This document shows positions 25,172 through 31,338 of a stretch of DNA of 56,189 nt, one piece after another; the stretch's first letter is position 1; each line of letters opens with the position of its first letter. Source of the DNA: a virus. Where the stretch lies: the IMG/VR virus record IMGVR_UViG_3300008262_003123, positions 1 to 56,189 of that record, one strand, 5' to 3'. The notes beneath the pieces are model-generated. The model saw only the letters and a program-made list of their open reading frames with translations. It was not told the DNA's origin and searched no databases. The translations under genes and the position numbers were made by a program.

Positions 25172-26200
25172 ATGGTAAAAGCAATACAGAGACTCAAGGA
25201 TGAAAACACATCCGGTGGTGAGATTGTCGAAACCGATGGCAACACTACTGTTTATGCTAATGATCGTTTAGTATCTGTTAATACAAGTTTAGTTGGAGAA
25301 TTCATAGAAGGCGATATACAAGCCAACGATGTAACCGCTAACGGAAGCAATGCAGTGTTTGTTCGTTTAATTGGAGTCAACTACACAACTAATAAAGACG
25401 AAAGTGGTGCTACTAGAATTGGTGGTAGTTCGGACGTTTTTGTTGGAGATGATGTTGATCAAGATATTCCTAGTATTAGAGAAGTTGTAACTGCCGACGA
25501 TCTTGACCTCGATCCTGAAGATCCAGGAGCTGGCCGAAGAAGGTACGAAGAGCTAGTAAGAAATGGTACTATTAGCAAACGAGAACAAGATGTTGCTTCC
25601 CCAAAACCCAGTGGAAAGAAAGATACTGCTCCTAGTAAATTTACCGGGACACCAACAACTGCCTGCGAAGGAATTGAATTAATAGTTGAACCCCCCGGTC
25701 TTCCTCCATTACAGGGATCGGTGTTAGATGCTGTTCAATTGTCACCAAGATTCACTGTTGGAAAACTAACTAGAGCTCCTAATATAATTTTTGATCATCC
25801 CCTTAAACTTGGTGATTTAAGATTATCATTAGCAGAAACTGTGTGTAATTTAAAATTACTAGCAATCAATGTTTTAGAACCTATTTTTTCTAAATACCCA
25901 AATGCTTTTATAACAAATACATTTAGACCTGCATCAACAAGTCAAAAAAGTCAACATGTTACAGGACAAGCGGTGGATTTGCAATTTAGAAATGTCACTA
26001 AAGGTGATTATTATATAATTGCTCAAGATTTAAAAAATTTAGTCCCTTTTGATCAATTTTTATTAGAATATAAAACTACAGGTACTAGATTACCGTGGAT
26101 ACATATAAGTTTTAGTAAATCCAACAATAGAAAACAGGTTCTTACTTTGCTTAATGATACAACATATGGTCAAGGACTAATTGATTTACAGGCACAATAA
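25172..26200 (+). CDS. PAAR-like plus M15 D,D-peptidase protein (tail tip / hub candidate)
   Basis: 342 aa. Residues about 1-95 look like a PAAR-type tip domain with repeating turns (TVYANDRLVSVNTSLVGEF, GSNAVFVRLIGVNY, GSSDVFVGDDVD). An acidic linker follows, and residues about 215-342 form a zinc peptidase M15-type domain: TNTFRPAST, QHVTGQAVDLQF (HxxGxAxD) and PWIHISFSK (WxH). It probably sits at the tip of the tail tube and cuts peptidoglycan cross-links on entry, analogous to T4 gp5/gp5.4 but with different modules (inference). Confidence 0.82.
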   Translation: MVKAIQRLKDENTSGGEIVETDGNTTVYANDRLVSVNTSLVGEFIEGDIQANDVTANGSNAVFVRLIGVNYTTNKDESGATRIGGSSDVFVGDDVDQDIPSIREVVTADDLDLDPEDPGAGRRRYEELVRNGTISKREQDVASPKPSGKKDTAPSKFTGTPTTACEGIELIVEPPGLPPLQGSVLDAVQLSPRFTVGKLTRAPNIIFDHPLKLGDLRLSLAETVCNLKLLAINVLEPIFSKYPNAFITNTFRPASTSQKSQHVTGQAVDLQFRNVTKGDYYIIAQDLKNLVPFDQFLLEYKTTGTRLPWIHISFSKSNNRKQVLTLLNDTTYGQGLIDLQAQ

Positions 26201-26610
26201 TGAAAAAATTATTTTGGAACATTTTAGGATTTTTAAGTTTGGGTATGGCCTACATAGGTTTGGTAACCCCCGGCATTCCTTACTCACCATTCATTGTATT
26301 TTCTGCATATTGTTTTAGCAAAGGCTCAGAACGTATGCATCGTTGGATCTACAATCATAAGATTTTTGGTCCGTTCTTAACCAACTGGACAGAAAAGCGT
26401 GTGTTCCCAACTAAACTAAGATATCTCATGTTAGCCATGATGAGTCTAAGTTTAGTGCTGATGTGGACGGGAGGGGTTAAGCCTATAGGGATAATCAGCA
26501 CAGCAATATTCATGCTTTTAGTTGCAGTGTGGGCCTGGAGATATCCAGCAACACCAGAAGAACATGATCAAAGAAAATTAGATAATAAGAGGATTGGATG
26601 GCTAAAATAA
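26200..26610 (+). CDS. DUF454 (YbaN-like) inner-membrane protein
   Basis: 136 aa. FWNILGFLSLGMAYIGLVTP, then GIPYSPFIVFSAYCFSKGSE, RMHRWIYNHKIFGPFLTNW: this order (GxxxLGxxGxxxP, PFxxxxAxCFxxxS, W-x-x-H-x-x-F-G) is that of the DUF454/YbaN family. Two further helices follow at residues about 70-110. Function in bacteria is unknown. It overlaps the upstream stop codon by 1 nt (TAATG). Confidence 0.85.
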   Translation: MKKLFWNILGFLSLGMAYIGLVTPGIPYSPFIVFSAYCFSKGSERMHRWIYNHKIFGPFLTNWTEKRVFPTKLRYLMLAMMSLSLVLMWTGGVKPIGIISTAIFMLLVAVWAWRYPATPEEHDQRKLDNKRIGWLK

Positions 26611-26855
26611 CATTGAACGAATTAATTGACATTGCTTTTGCTGCCGAGGAAGGGGATCCAATTGAGTGGGGAATCTTTACCAACGGTAAAGAACAAGCAA
26701 TGACAATGATCGGAACTAGTATCTTAGAACAGTTCGACAAAGACATTATTACAGATGAAGATAAACTAATACTGTTAGCAACAATTACTAAATTGGTAAC
26801 AGAAAATATGGTATTAAACACAAAGCTATTGACATTGTCTAAAAAAGATAGTTAA
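26598..26855 (+). CDS. Small acidic protein, unknown
   Basis: 85 aa. MAKITLNELIDIAFAAEEGD, PIEWGIFTNGKEQAMTMIG, then two helices. Soluble. Overlaps the DUF454 gene by 13 nt. I recall similar small proteins in T4-like phages but no function. Confidence 0.68.
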   Translation: MAKITLNELIDIAFAAEEGDPIEWGIFTNGKEQAMTMIGTSILEQFDKDIITDEDKLILLATITKLVTENMVLNTKLLTLSKKDS

Positions 26856-26862
26856 ATAACAT

Positions 26863-26937
26863 ATGAACGATGATTTAACAAGATTCTTAGTTGGTTTTCT
26901 TATAGTCGCGGCTGTGCTTTTTATTATACTACTATGA
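26863..26937 (+). CDS. Single-pass membrane micropeptide (24 aa)
   Basis: MNDDLTRFLVGFLIVAAVLF followed by IILL. An N-terminal charged stub and one TM helix. Its TGA overlaps the next ATG (ATGA), the same coupling seen throughout the window, which is the main support for it. Confidence 0.55.
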   Translation: MNDDLTRFLVGFLIVAAVLFIILL

Positions 26938-27068
26938 TTTTTAATCTTTTAATTTTAGCATTTGCTGTATACTGTTTAGTAGTATGGATCCATGCGTTAG
27001 TAACATACGATTGGACTAAATTTGAAGAGGATTCAAAAGACGACGATTTTTTGAAACCTTATGAATAA
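26934..27068 (+). CDS. Small membrane protein (44 aa)
   Basis: One TM helix (FNLLILAFAVYCLVVWIHAL) and an acidic cytoplasmic tail (TKFEEDSKDDDFLKPYE). Coupled to the micropeptide upstream by ATGA. The stop codon sits next to the first stem of the tmRNA acceptor piece, so tmRNA may be processed from the same transcript (inference). Confidence 0.58.
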   Translation: MIFNLLILAFAVYCLVVWIHALVTYDWTKFEEDSKDDDFLKPYE

Positions 27069-27473
27069 AGAATTGTTGTAATTCCTTCAAAGTGAAGGCA
27101 TTCTGGACGCGGGTTCGACTCCCGCCAGGTCCACCAATAGAGATGATTATGAACACTACACAAACTATAAAATTAGCAGGATTTTTTCTAGGAACGTATA
27201 TTTTATACAGACTAGGATTAGAAGTTTGGTGTATAGTTTATGGACTACTTTATTGATGGGCCTGACATGGTTTCGACAGGGTGAGATAATAGAGACGGCA
27301 ACACGGTAGGCGATGACCGTAAATCAAGCAAATCTATAAATGCAAACGATAATGCATTTGACTTTACAGCAATGAGCTTCACCGGTAACACTGTTGCCAA
27401 TGACAGCAAATTTGCTCTAGCAGCCTAAGAAACTGCAAGTCCGGGGTAGCTATACCTTGTAACCCAAAATAGT
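27069..27473 (+). ncRNA. ssrA: Circularly permuted (two-piece) tmRNA
   Basis: The two tRNA-like ends are in reversed order. Acceptor piece first: a CCTTC/GAAGG hairpin, GCATTCTGGACG, T-arm GCGGG-TTCGACT-CCCGC, then CAGGTCCACCA ending at 27136. Coding piece second, from 27258: GGGCCTGACATGGTTTCGACAGG. The 5' GGGCCUG pairs with CAGGUCC as a 7-bp acceptor stem with one G-U; AGGGUG can pair with CAUUCU as the start of helix P2. A PK1-like ACGGT/ACCGT follows. The resume GCA at 27342 opens a 28-codon tag ending FALAA-stop (27426-27428). The intervening 27137-27257 must be cut out to give two mature pieces. Alpha-, betaproteobacterial and some cyanobacterial tmRNAs have this layout. Exact outer ends are estimates. 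Confidence 0.93.
27149..27256 (+). CDS. Micropeptide ORF inside the tmRNA intervening segment
   Basis: 35 codons: MNTTQTIKLAGFFLGTYILY, then RLGLEVWCIVYGLLY. One TM helix, like the two small membrane proteins just upstream. It fills the segment between the mature tmRNA pieces almost exactly, ending 1 nt before the coding piece. An in-frame ATG at 27143 is also available. The Shine-Dalgarno is weak (AATAGAGATG). Could be a genuine third member of the small membrane series or a chance ORF. Confidence 0.45.
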   Translation: MNTTQTIKLAGFFLGTYILYRLGLEVWCIVYGLLY

Positions 27474-27474
27474 G

Positions 27475-27497
27475 AAAAGCCCCCTTGGGGGCTTTTC
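27475..27497 (+). terminator. Intrinsic terminator after tmRNA
   Basis: AAAAGCCCCC-TT-GGGGGCTTTT followed by CTTTATT. It ends the tmRNA precursor. The symmetric A/T flanks also suit termination of the converging minus-strand lipoprotein gene. Confidence 0.9.
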
Positions 27498-27498
27498 T

Positions 27499-27963
27499 TT
27501 ATTGCGGATAGACTAAAACGTTTTCTTCGGTTCCGATAATAGGATCAACTATAAGTTTCCCAAATCCTAGCATGGTCTGATTAGTGTTAATAGCAATGTC
27601 TTTGTTATTGTTGCTGTTGACTATGGCAAGATCAGTGCTTTTCCCAATACCATAAATTTGAGTAAGGCTGGGCACAATTACACTAGCCCACCGCAGAGCT
27701 GTGTCGCCTGTGCTAGTAGGTTGCTGTAGCTTAGGACTGTTGTTTTCCGGTGCGCCTTGCTGTAATGCAATTACAGCGGCTACACGAGCCGTGGTGTCGC
27801 CACTATTGGCAATAGCTTCTAATGCCTTGTATCGTGCAATTTCTGCTTCTGCTCTTGCTAGGGCAATATTTTCTTGGGTTTGGGCGTATTGTTGGTAGTT
27901 GTTAGATGCACAACCAGTTAGTGTTATGACGCAGATGGCGCCGGCGAGAATAGTTTTTCTCAT
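27499..27963 (-). CDS. Lipoprotein
   Basis: 154 aa. Signal peptide with lipobox: RKTILAGAICVITLTGCASN (cleavage before Cys 18). A helical Ala/Glu-rich region follows (ENIALARAEAEIARYKALEA), and the C-terminal half is S/T/N-rich with TSTGDTALRWASVIVPSLTQ. The second residue after the Cys is Ser rather than Asp, so outer-membrane sorting is likely. Function unknown; phage lipoproteins act in lysis, exclusion or virion structure. Confidence 0.75.
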   Translation of the reverse strand: MRKTILAGAICVITLTGCASNNYQQYAQTQENIALARAEAEIARYKALEAIANSGDTTARVAAVIALQQGAPENNSPKLQQPTSTGDTALRWASVIVPSLTQIYGIGKSTDLAIVNSNNNKDIAINTNQTMLGFGKLIVDPIIGTEENVLVYPQ

Positions 27964-28078
27964 AATAGTTTCCTTATAAATGATTTTATTTGGAAACTAC
28001 TTAGATCAACTTACTCCCAATATAATATTGGCATATAAGGCTTAACAGCGAAAGAATGGCTACTTCGGTAACTTTTTT

Positions 28079-28107
28079 TTGAGTTTTTATTCTAAAGACT
28101 ATATAAT
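28079..28107 (+). promoter_or_regulatory. Sigma70-type promoter, leaderless geometry
   Basis: TTGAGT (28079-28084), 17-nt spacer, TATAAT (28102-28107), then 7 nt to the ATG at 28115. This is why the gene is started at 28115 and not at the in-frame TTG within the -35 box. Confidence 0.75.
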
Positions 28108-28114
28108 AACTCTT

Positions 28115-28969
28115 ATGAAACGTACCTCTATTAAAGAACTTTTTGGCGGTGAAGTTGCCTTCACCAAGTTCATCTCTCAAGATATTCAAACTGCCAAACG
28201 TTTGATTAATGCTATTTCTGCAGACTATGACGATGATTATACAGTCAAACCAGAGGATCATACGATTGATTCAAAACGTGTTGATCTTGTAATCCGCGAT
28301 TCAGAAAACGTAGTTGCGTATGTAATTGAAAGCCAAGATTGTACTGGCTGGCTTGATTCAATTCATGCCAGCAAGATTCTTTATTATATGTACGAAAAAG
28401 AATGTTCAGAAGGTATTTTACTTTGCGAAGATGCAGATGAGCATATCAAAGGATTTGTTCGTTGGTGCAATGAAAATACACCTGTACAGATTTGGTTGAT
28501 GAGTGCTGTATGTTTTGAAGTTAATAATTCAAAGTATGTAGACTTCATTCCTTTGATTCGGCCAGGTATGCTTAAAGATAAAAAGATTCGTCGAGTATCA
28601 TCAAACGGATCTACATCAGCGTCTGTAGACTTTTCAGAAATGTTACAAGAAAAAGCAGACCAACATCCTGGTTTATTCACGAATGTAAGATCAAGATATC
28701 TCAGTACAAATGGTGTAGGAGGATCTGGGATCAACGTAGGTATTAGTCCACGTAAGAGTGGTTACTTTATGGTTACCATTTGGCATGCAGGCAAATGGAA
28801 TAATGATAAATTTAGAAATAGTTTTAATGAATTTGTTAAAAACGAAACTAATCTAGAACCTAAGTGGCAAGATAGACAGAGTTATGTAAATGTAGATTCT
28901 TGGGACGAAGGTATAGAAGTTTATAAAAAATTTATAGATGGTTTAAAGTCTAAACAGATTGTCGGATAA
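28115..28969 (+). CDS. Restriction-endonuclease-fold-like protein (variant active site)
   Basis: 284 aa. Residues about 40-80 read DSKRVDLVIRDSENVVAYVIESQDC, a D...(E)xQ layout like a PD-(D/E)xK nuclease core with Gln in place of Lys. The middle contains ILLCEDADEHIKGFVRWCNE, as in DUF-type nucleases that read their own surroundings. The C-terminal part (about 185-284) is a separate domain with GGSGINVGISPRKSGYFMVT. No membrane segment. Own host-type promoter with leaderless geometry. It could be a host-takeover nuclease or an inactive DNA-binding derivative. Confidence 0.6.
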   Translation: MKRTSIKELFGGEVAFTKFISQDIQTAKRLINAISADYDDDYTVKPEDHTIDSKRVDLVIRDSENVVAYVIESQDCTGWLDSIHASKILYYMYEKECSEGILLCEDADEHIKGFVRWCNENTPVQIWLMSAVCFEVNNSKYVDFIPLIRPGMLKDKKIRRVSSNGSTSASVDFSEMLQEKADQHPGLFTNVRSRYLSTNGVGGSGINVGISPRKSGYFMVTIWHAGKWNNDKFRNSFNEFVKNETNLEPKWQDRQSYVNVDSWDEGIEVYKKFIDGLKSKQIVG

Positions 28970-28983
28970 TTTGATATTGAAAA

Positions 28984-29094
28984 ATCCTATTATCGTCATT
29001 GAAAAATATTAGACAAAATCTATAGATTTTGTTTGATTTATAGGATAACTAAATGTATAGTTATACATAGAACTTGTTGTTCTTTACGTTTTCA
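28984..29094 (+). promoter_or_regulatory. Structured leader upstream of the peroxiredoxin gene
   Basis: 146-nt gap without an ORF. Nested inverted repeats: ATCCTAT/ATAGGAT enclosing ACAAAATC-TATA-GATTTTGT, then ATGTATA/TATACAT (loop GT), then AGAAC/GTTCT. The palindrome around CTATAG could bind a dimeric regulator, or the leader could be an RNA control element. No good -35/-10 pair stands out. A clear AAGGAG precedes the ATG. Confidence 0.5.
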
Positions 29095-29115
29095 ACACAC
29101 ACTTAAGGAGATAAA

Positions 29116-29649
29116 ATGAAAACAGTTGGTGATAAAATTGAAGCATTTGCCGTAACCGGCGTTAATCCTGGTAAAGATGATTTCTTTACCATTACTGAAA
29201 AGTCATACGAAGGTAAGTGGAAAGTAATTGTTTACTATCCAAAAGACTTTACATTTGTATGCCCAACAGAAATCGTAGCATACGATAAATTGAATAGTGA
29301 TTTTGCCGATCGTGACGCAGTATTACTAACTGGTTCAACAGATAACGAATTCTGTAAACTGGCATGGCAAGCAGCCCATGAAGATCTTAAAAAAATCAAA
29401 CATGTTCAGTTTGCTGATACACAGCGTAACGAATTGAGCCTTATTGATCAGCTTGGCGTATTCTATGCTCCAGCAGGTGCTGCACTTCGTGCAACATTCA
29501 TTGTTGATCCAGAGAATGTTATCCAACACATTACTGTCAACAACTTGAATGTTGGTCGCTCACCAGAAGAAACACTTCGTGTATTAGACGCATTGCAAAC
29601 AGGTGAACTTTGTGCTTGCAACCGTACAGTTGGCGGAGAGACACTGTAA
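29116..29649 (+). CDS. ahpC: Peroxiredoxin, AhpC type
   Basis: 177 aa. Peroxidatic site KDFTFVCPTEIVAYDK (PxxxFVCPTE) and C-terminal resolving cysteines in GELCACNRTVGGETL. IVDPENVIQH and LNVGRSPEETLRVLDALQ are typical AhpC segments. Reduces H2O2 and organic hydroperoxides in the cytoplasm. The next gene encodes AhpD, which re-reduces AhpC in bacteria that lack AhpF use. TAATG overlap with ahpD. Strong ribosome-binding site and higher-GC codons suggest high expression. Confidence 0.95.
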   Translation: MKTVGDKIEAFAVTGVNPGKDDFFTITEKSYEGKWKVIVYYPKDFTFVCPTEIVAYDKLNSDFADRDAVLLTGSTDNEFCKLAWQAAHEDLKKIKHVQFADTQRNELSLIDQLGVFYAPAGAALRATFIVDPENVIQHITVNNLNVGRSPEETLRVLDALQTGELCACNRTVGGETL

Positions 29650-30164
29650 TGACTGCTTGGGTAGATCAAATTAAAGAAACTATTCCGGACTATGCTAAAG
29701 ACACTCGTCTTAACATTGATGCAGTAGTTAAGCGTTCTACTCTACCCCAAGAAGAAGCAGAAGCTGTTGCTATCGCAGCGGCTTTTGCCACAGGTAATAG
29801 TAAACTGTGGACTTGGATGCAGAGTCAGGCAATAGATAAGAAAGAAGCTGAAGCAGCAGTTACCGCAGCTAGTCTAATGGCCATGAACAATGTATGGTAC
29901 CCATTCGTTGAAATGGCTGAGGATCCTAATCTAACAGGATTACCGGCACAGTTGCGTATGAACGCAATTACTACACATGGCGGCACTACTAAAGCAAGAT
30001 TTGAAGCATATTCTTTATCTGCTAGTATTGTTGGCAAGTGTCATTTTTGTGTGAAAGCACATTATGAAACACTCAAGCAAGAAGGATATACAGTAGAACA
30101 ATTACGTGATATTGGGCGCATAGCGGCAGTTATCACCAGTGTATCCAGAGTACTAAATAGTTAA
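29649..30164 (+). CDS. ahpD: Alkyl hydroperoxide reductase AhpD (CMD family)
   Basis: 171 aa from ATG 29649. The AhpD/carboxymuconolactone-decarboxylase signature VGKCHFCVKAHYETLKQEG has the CxxC pair and the His of the proton-relay system; the helical repeats before it match the AhpD fold. Works as lipoamide-linked reductant of AhpC; the directly coupled ahpC makes this the likely role. Terminated by a strong hairpin at 30206. Confidence 0.92.
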   Translation: MTAWVDQIKETIPDYAKDTRLNIDAVVKRSTLPQEEAEAVAIAAAFATGNSKLWTWMQSQAIDKKEAEAAVTAASLMAMNNVWYPFVEMAEDPNLTGLPAQLRMNAITTHGGTTKARFEAYSLSASIVGKCHFCVKAHYETLKQEGYTVEQLRDIGRIAAVITSVSRVLNS

Positions 30165-30167
30165 TCG

Positions 30168-30202
30168 CCGTAACAGAACTGTAATCTTAGGTCTCTTAAA
30201 TA
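30168..30202 (+). promoter_or_regulatory. Candidate Pho box plus -10 upstream of pstS
   Basis: CCGTAAC-AGAA-CTGTAAT (30168-30185) resembles the 7-4-7 PhoB direct repeat CTGTCAT-N4-CTGTCAT (4 and 6 matches of 7). A TAAATA -10-like hexamer follows at 30197-30202, 11 nt downstream, which is the spacing of known Pho promoters. The terminator hairpin between this site and pstS complicates it. Confidence 0.45.
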
Positions 30203-30205
30203 AGA

Positions 30206-30237
30206 AGGTACAACATAGTGTTGTACCTTTCTTTTTA
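30206..30237 (+). terminator. Intrinsic terminator in the ahpD-pstS gap
   Basis: Perfect 10-bp stem AAGGTACAAC / GTTGTACCTT with a 5-nt loop, then TCTTTTTATT. It ends ahpD transcription. It lies between the candidate Pho promoter and pstS, so it may also attenuate pstS. Confidence 0.88.
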
Positions 30238-30260
30238 TTCACTCACACAAGGAGATTACA

Positions 30261-31286
30261 GTGAAAAAAATCATACTGACACTACTGGCGGCATTGACCG
30301 TTTCAGCACATGCAGCGGATCTAACAGGAGCAGGGGCAACATTTCCTTATCCTATCTATTCAAAATGGGCCGAAGCATATAAAGCAGCAACAGGCATCGG
30401 ACTCAACTATCAATCAATTGGTTCAGGCGGCGGCATCCGTCAAATCAAAGCTAAGATTGTAGATTTTGGCGCCAGTGACATGCCACTAAAACAAGACGAA
30501 TTAGACAAAGACGGTCTAATGCAATTCCCTGCAATCATTGGCGGAGTTGTGCCGATTGTAAACATTGATGGTATTGGTGCAGGACAACTTAAACTTACCT
30601 CAGACATTATTGCTGACATCTATATGGGTAAGATCGTCAAGTGGGATCATCCCAGCATCACAGCAATCAATCCAGGATTAAAATTACCTAATGCAAATAT
30701 CTCTGTGGTTCACCGCAGTGATGGTTCAGGTACAACCTTTATATGGACTAACTGGTTAAGCAAGACTAATAAAGAATGGGCAGATAAAGTCAAAGACGGC
30801 ACCGCAGTCAAATGGCCAATGGGTGTAGGTGGTAAGGGCAATGAAGGTGTAAGTGCTGTGGTCCAACAACTAAAAAATAGTATTGGTTATGTAGAATATG
30901 CCTATGCTAAACGCAACAAGATTCCACACGCACAAGTCAAAAATCGTGATGGCAACTTTGTACAGCCTAGCGATGATACATTCAAGGCAGCGGCAGCAGG
31001 TGCAGACTGGGCAAATGCTCCAGGGTTCTATCTATTGCTAACAGACCAAAAAGGCAAGGACGCTTGGCCTATTACAGGTGCCAGTTTCATTCTCATGCAT
31101 AAGCAACAAGAGGATGCACTAACAGGTCGTGCAGTTCTTAAGTTCTTTGATTGGAGTTACAAGAACGGCGGGCAGATGGCTACAGATTTAGAATATGTAC
31201 ATCTTCCACAATCTGTTATTACATTAGTACAGAATCATTGGAAGACTCAGTTAAAAGATAAGGATAGCAACGCTATTTGGAAGTAA
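30261..31286 (+). CDS. pstS: Periplasmic phosphate-binding protein
   Basis: 341 aa. Signal peptide KKIILTLLAALTVSAHA-AD. Phosphate-loop segments: LTGAGATFPYPIYSKWAEAY, GSGGGIRQIKAKIVDFGASD and VVHRSDGSGTTFIW, all diagnostic of PstS. Delivers phosphate to the host PstCAB transporter; phage copies are known in cyanophages and others and help during phosphate limitation. RBS AAGGAG. Followed by the porin gene with a palindromic hairpin between them. Confidence 0.97.
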   Translation: MKKIILTLLAALTVSAHAADLTGAGATFPYPIYSKWAEAYKAATGIGLNYQSIGSGGGIRQIKAKIVDFGASDMPLKQDELDKDGLMQFPAIIGGVVPIVNIDGIGAGQLKLTSDIIADIYMGKIVKWDHPSITAINPGLKLPNANISVVHRSDGSGTTFIWTNWLSKTNKEWADKVKDGTAVKWPMGVGGKGNEGVSAVVQQLKNSIGYVEYAYAKRNKIPHAQVKNRDGNFVQPSDDTFKAAAAGADWANAPGFYLLLTDQKGKDAWPITGASFILMHKQQEDALTGRAVLKFFDWSYKNGGQMATDLEYVHLPQSVITLVQNHWKTQLKDKDSNAIWK

Positions 31287-31296
31287 GCAGTACCCA

Positions 31297-31316
31297 CCGC
31301 CAGTGATCACTGGCGG
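31297..31316 (+). other. Perfect palindrome between pstS and porin genes
   Basis: CCGCCAGTGATCACTGGCGG, a 20-bp perfect inverted repeat, followed by ATCTATTTTA. It may be a partial terminator or mRNA-stabilising hairpin that lets pstS be expressed more than the porin. Confidence 0.6.
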
Positions 31317-31338
31317 ATCTATTTTATAAGGATTTAAA

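Noticed and set aside
27103-27136. A tRNA gene ending in CCACCA
   Set aside because: Only the T-arm and 3' acceptor strand are present. The matching 5' strand lies downstream with the tmRNA signature and tag ORF, so it is the acceptor piece of a permuted tmRNA.
28079-28114. A longer N-terminus for the nuclease-like protein from the TTG near 28079
   Set aside because: The added codons coincide with the -35, spacer and -10 of a good promoter; ATG 28115 is the natural start.
29000-29040. A classical OxyR site upstream of ahpC
   Set aside because: The four ATAG-type contacts at fixed 10-bp spacing are not present; only a CTATAG palindrome was seen.
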